Source: Sediminihabitans luteus
GTDB lineage: Bacteria > Actinomycetota > Actinomycetes > Actinomycetales > Cellulomonadaceae
Direction: 5' to 3'
Length of the DNA: 64,000 nt
Assembly (NCBI RefSeq): GCF_002797595.1
Contig: NZ_PGFE01000001.1
Span: 1,178,001-1,242,000, forward strand
The translations under genes and the position numbers were made by a program. Shown one piece after another: positions 62,496 to 64,000 of this stretch (position 1 is its first letter; each line of letters opens with the position of its first letter). The notes under the pieces were generated by a model. It made no database searches. It worked only from the letters and a program-made list of their open reading frames with translations, and was not told where the DNA came from.

Positions 62496-64000
62496 GTGGA
62501 CTACGCGCTCATGGCGGTCGGCGGGGTGCTGTGCATCGTCGCGGTGACGGCGCTCGCGCCCCGCACGCGCGTCGCGGCACCGCTGATCCTCGTCGCGGTG
62601 GGGATCCTCGCGAGCCTCGTGCCGGGCATGCCCGTGGTCGACCTCGGCCCCGAGGTGATCCTCGCGGGGGTGCTGCCGCCGCTGCTGTACGCGACCGCGG
62701 TGTCGATGCCGACCATGGAGTTCCGCCGGGACTTCGCCGCGATCAGCGGGCTGTCCGTGGTGCTGGTGGTCGTGAGCTCGGTCGTGCTCGGGTTCCTGTT
62801 CTGGTGGCTCGTGCCCGGCATCCCGCTCGCGCTCGGCATCGCGCTCGGGGCCGTCGTGAGCCCGACCGACGCCGTCGCGACGCAGATCGTCAAGAGCCTC
62901 GGCGTCTCGCCGCGCATCGTCGCGGTGCTCGAGGGCGAGAGCCTGCTCAACGACGCGTCGGCGCTCGTGCTGCTGCGCTCGGCCGTCGCGGCCACGGCCG
63001 TGAGCGTGAGCCTCCTGGGCGTCGCGTGGGACTTCGTCGTCTCGGTCGTGATCGCCGCCGCGATCGGCCTCGTGGTCGGGGCGCTGAACCTGCGGGTGCG
63101 GCACGCGGTGCGCAACGACGCGGCGAGCACCGCGGTGTCGTTCGTCGCGCCGTACATCGCGTACCTGCCCGCCGAGCACCTGGGCGCGTCGGGCCTCGTC
63201 GCGGCCGTGACGGCGGGCATCGTCACGGGCAGGGGCGCGACGCGGTTCCTGCGGCCGCAGGACCGCATCGCGGAGCGCGCGAACTGGGGCACCGTCCAGC
63301 TCGTCCTCGAGGGCGCGGTGTTCCTGCTCGTCGGGTACGAGCTCATCGGCACCGTCGACGACGTGCGCGCGTCGGAGAGCAGCAGCTGGGCGGCCCTCGG
63401 GATCGGCCTGGTCGCCGCGGTCGCGATCGTCGCGCTGCGCGCCGGGTACGTCGCCAACCTGCTGTGGACGGCGCGCCGCCAGCGCCGCCGCGGCGAGGCC
63501 ATCCGGGAGGGCCTGCCCGCGCTCAAGCAGCGGCTCGCGACGAGCGACGCCCCCGCCGAGCGCATCGAGCACGCCCGCCGCCGCGTGCGGCGCAAGGTCG
63601 CGGACATCGACTACCTCGCGGCCGTGCCGCTCGGCTGGCGCGAGGGCACCGTGCTCGTGTGGGCCGGGATGCGCGGCGCCGTCACCGTCGCGGCCGCGCA
63701 GACGCTCCCCCTCGACACCCCGCAGCGCCCGTACCTGTTGCTCATCGCGTTCGTCGTCGCGATCGGCACGCTGTTCGTCCAGGGCGGCACGCTGCCCTGG
63801 GTCGTGCGGCGCCTCGGGATCGGCGGTGGCACGTGGTCGGACGACGCGGAGCGCGGCGAGCTGGTCACGCTCATGCGCCGGGCCTCCTGGACCGTGCTCG
63901 AGGAGGCCGCCCGCGACGCGGGCTCGCGCTGGGACCCCCGGATCGTGGACCGCGTGCGCCGCAAGATCGACAAGCGGTCGGACGACGCGGACGACGCCCC
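62496..64000 (+). CDS. CPA1-family sodium/proton antiporter, cut by the window end
   Basis: The frame runs off the window after about 501 residues. Twelve hydrophobic segments are visible. The CPA1 markers are GVLPPLLYATAVSMP, ALGAVVSPTDAVATQIVKSLGVSPRIVAVLEGESLLNDASALVLLRSAVAA (the acidic ion-binding residues), and WAGMRGAVTVAAAQTLP. A cytoplasmic tail has begun (RRKIDKRSDDADD). It exchanges sodium for protons to control pH and salt. GTG at 62496 has a GGAAGGGAGA ribosome site. Confidence 0.9.
   Translation, partial: MDYALMAVGGVLCIVAVTALAPRTRVAAPLILVAVGILASLVPGMPVVDLGPEVILAGVLPPLLYATAVSMPTMEFRRDFAAISGLSVVLVVVSSVVLGFLFWWLVPGIPLALGIALGAVVSPTDAVATQIVKSLGVSPRIVAVLEGESLLNDASALVLLRSAVAATAVSVSLLGVAWDFVVSVVIAAAIGLVVGALNLRVRHAVRNDAASTAVSFVAPYIAYLPAEHLGASGLVAAVTAGIVTGRGATRFLRPQDRIAERANWGTVQLVLEGAVFLLVGYELIGTVDDVRASESSSWAALGIGLVAAVAIVALRAGYVANLLWTARRQRRRGEAIREGLPALKQRLATSDAPAERIEHARRRVRRKVADIDYLAAVPLGWREGTVLVWAGMRGAVTVAAAQTLPLDTPQRPYLLLIAFVVAIGTLFVQGGTLPWVVRRLGIGGGTWSDDAERGELVTLMRRASWTVLEEAARDAGSRWDPRIVDRVRRKIDKRSDDADDA

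Overview
The window is about 74% GC and carries the hallmarks of a free-living actinobacterium, most likely Micrococcales and close to Cellulomonas or a relative. Supporting signs are the strong G/C third-position bias, GTG and TTG starts, many apparently leaderless genes, a four-cysteine mini-protein that I recall as common in actinobacteria, DinB/DUF664 and DUF5701 proteins, and sugar ABC uptake without a local ATPase. The lineage call is inference. I see no rRNA, tRNA, phage, insertion sequence or CRISPR array.

Left part (1-24 kb): an Lrp-type regulator with two Lrp units, a GT87-like membrane glycosyltransferase, a GAF/SpoIIE phosphatase, a uridine-kinase-like protein without a Walker A, an FUSC transporter divergent from a MarR gene coupled to a sugar acetyltransferase, and a rubredoxin-like/metallo-beta-lactamase hydrolase divergent from an MFS transporter. 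Next comes a coupled pair, a cytoplasmic trypsin-like protease (12046-13551) followed by a graspetide-type ATP-grasp ligase (11066-12049), which is the best candidate here for an undescribed system. Then follow an ArsR-like regulator with a 38-bp double operator controlling an MFS pump, two PAP2 phosphatases, a MOSC protein, PnuC and LtrA, a VapBC module and an ABC-F ATPase.

Middle (24-38 kb) is a carbohydrate region: a GH65 disaccharide phosphorylase coupled to a beta-phosphoglucomutase-like HAD, and a malEFG-type importer divergent from a GH13 alpha-glucosidase and a LacI regulator, with LacI-like sites between them. It also holds alpha/beta hydrolases, a YciI-like protein and a dihydrofolate-reductase-like protein.

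Right part (38-64 kb): a DUF2809/aminoglycoside-phosphotransferase fusion with a cluster of DnaA-box-like sites, and an EspC-like (type VII secretion) three-gene operon ending in a large protein with a papain-like tail that lacks the catalytic cysteine. Further on are an AI-2E family permease, a DUF4143 ATPase, RlmC, an ABC exporter, a NYN/LOTUS RNA-binding protein, twin beta-propeller membrane proteins, YitT, GNAT, DinB, DUF1269, PdxH and a CPA1 antiporter cut by the window end.

Two dispersed signals cut across the gene content. Nine long hairpins in two families all sit at gene 3' ends and behave like terminators; two of them supply the last codons of proteins. A two-block promoter-like motif, CGATGAGTTC-N12-CGGTC, occurs upstream of three unrelated genes and looks like an ECF sigma-factor regulon.
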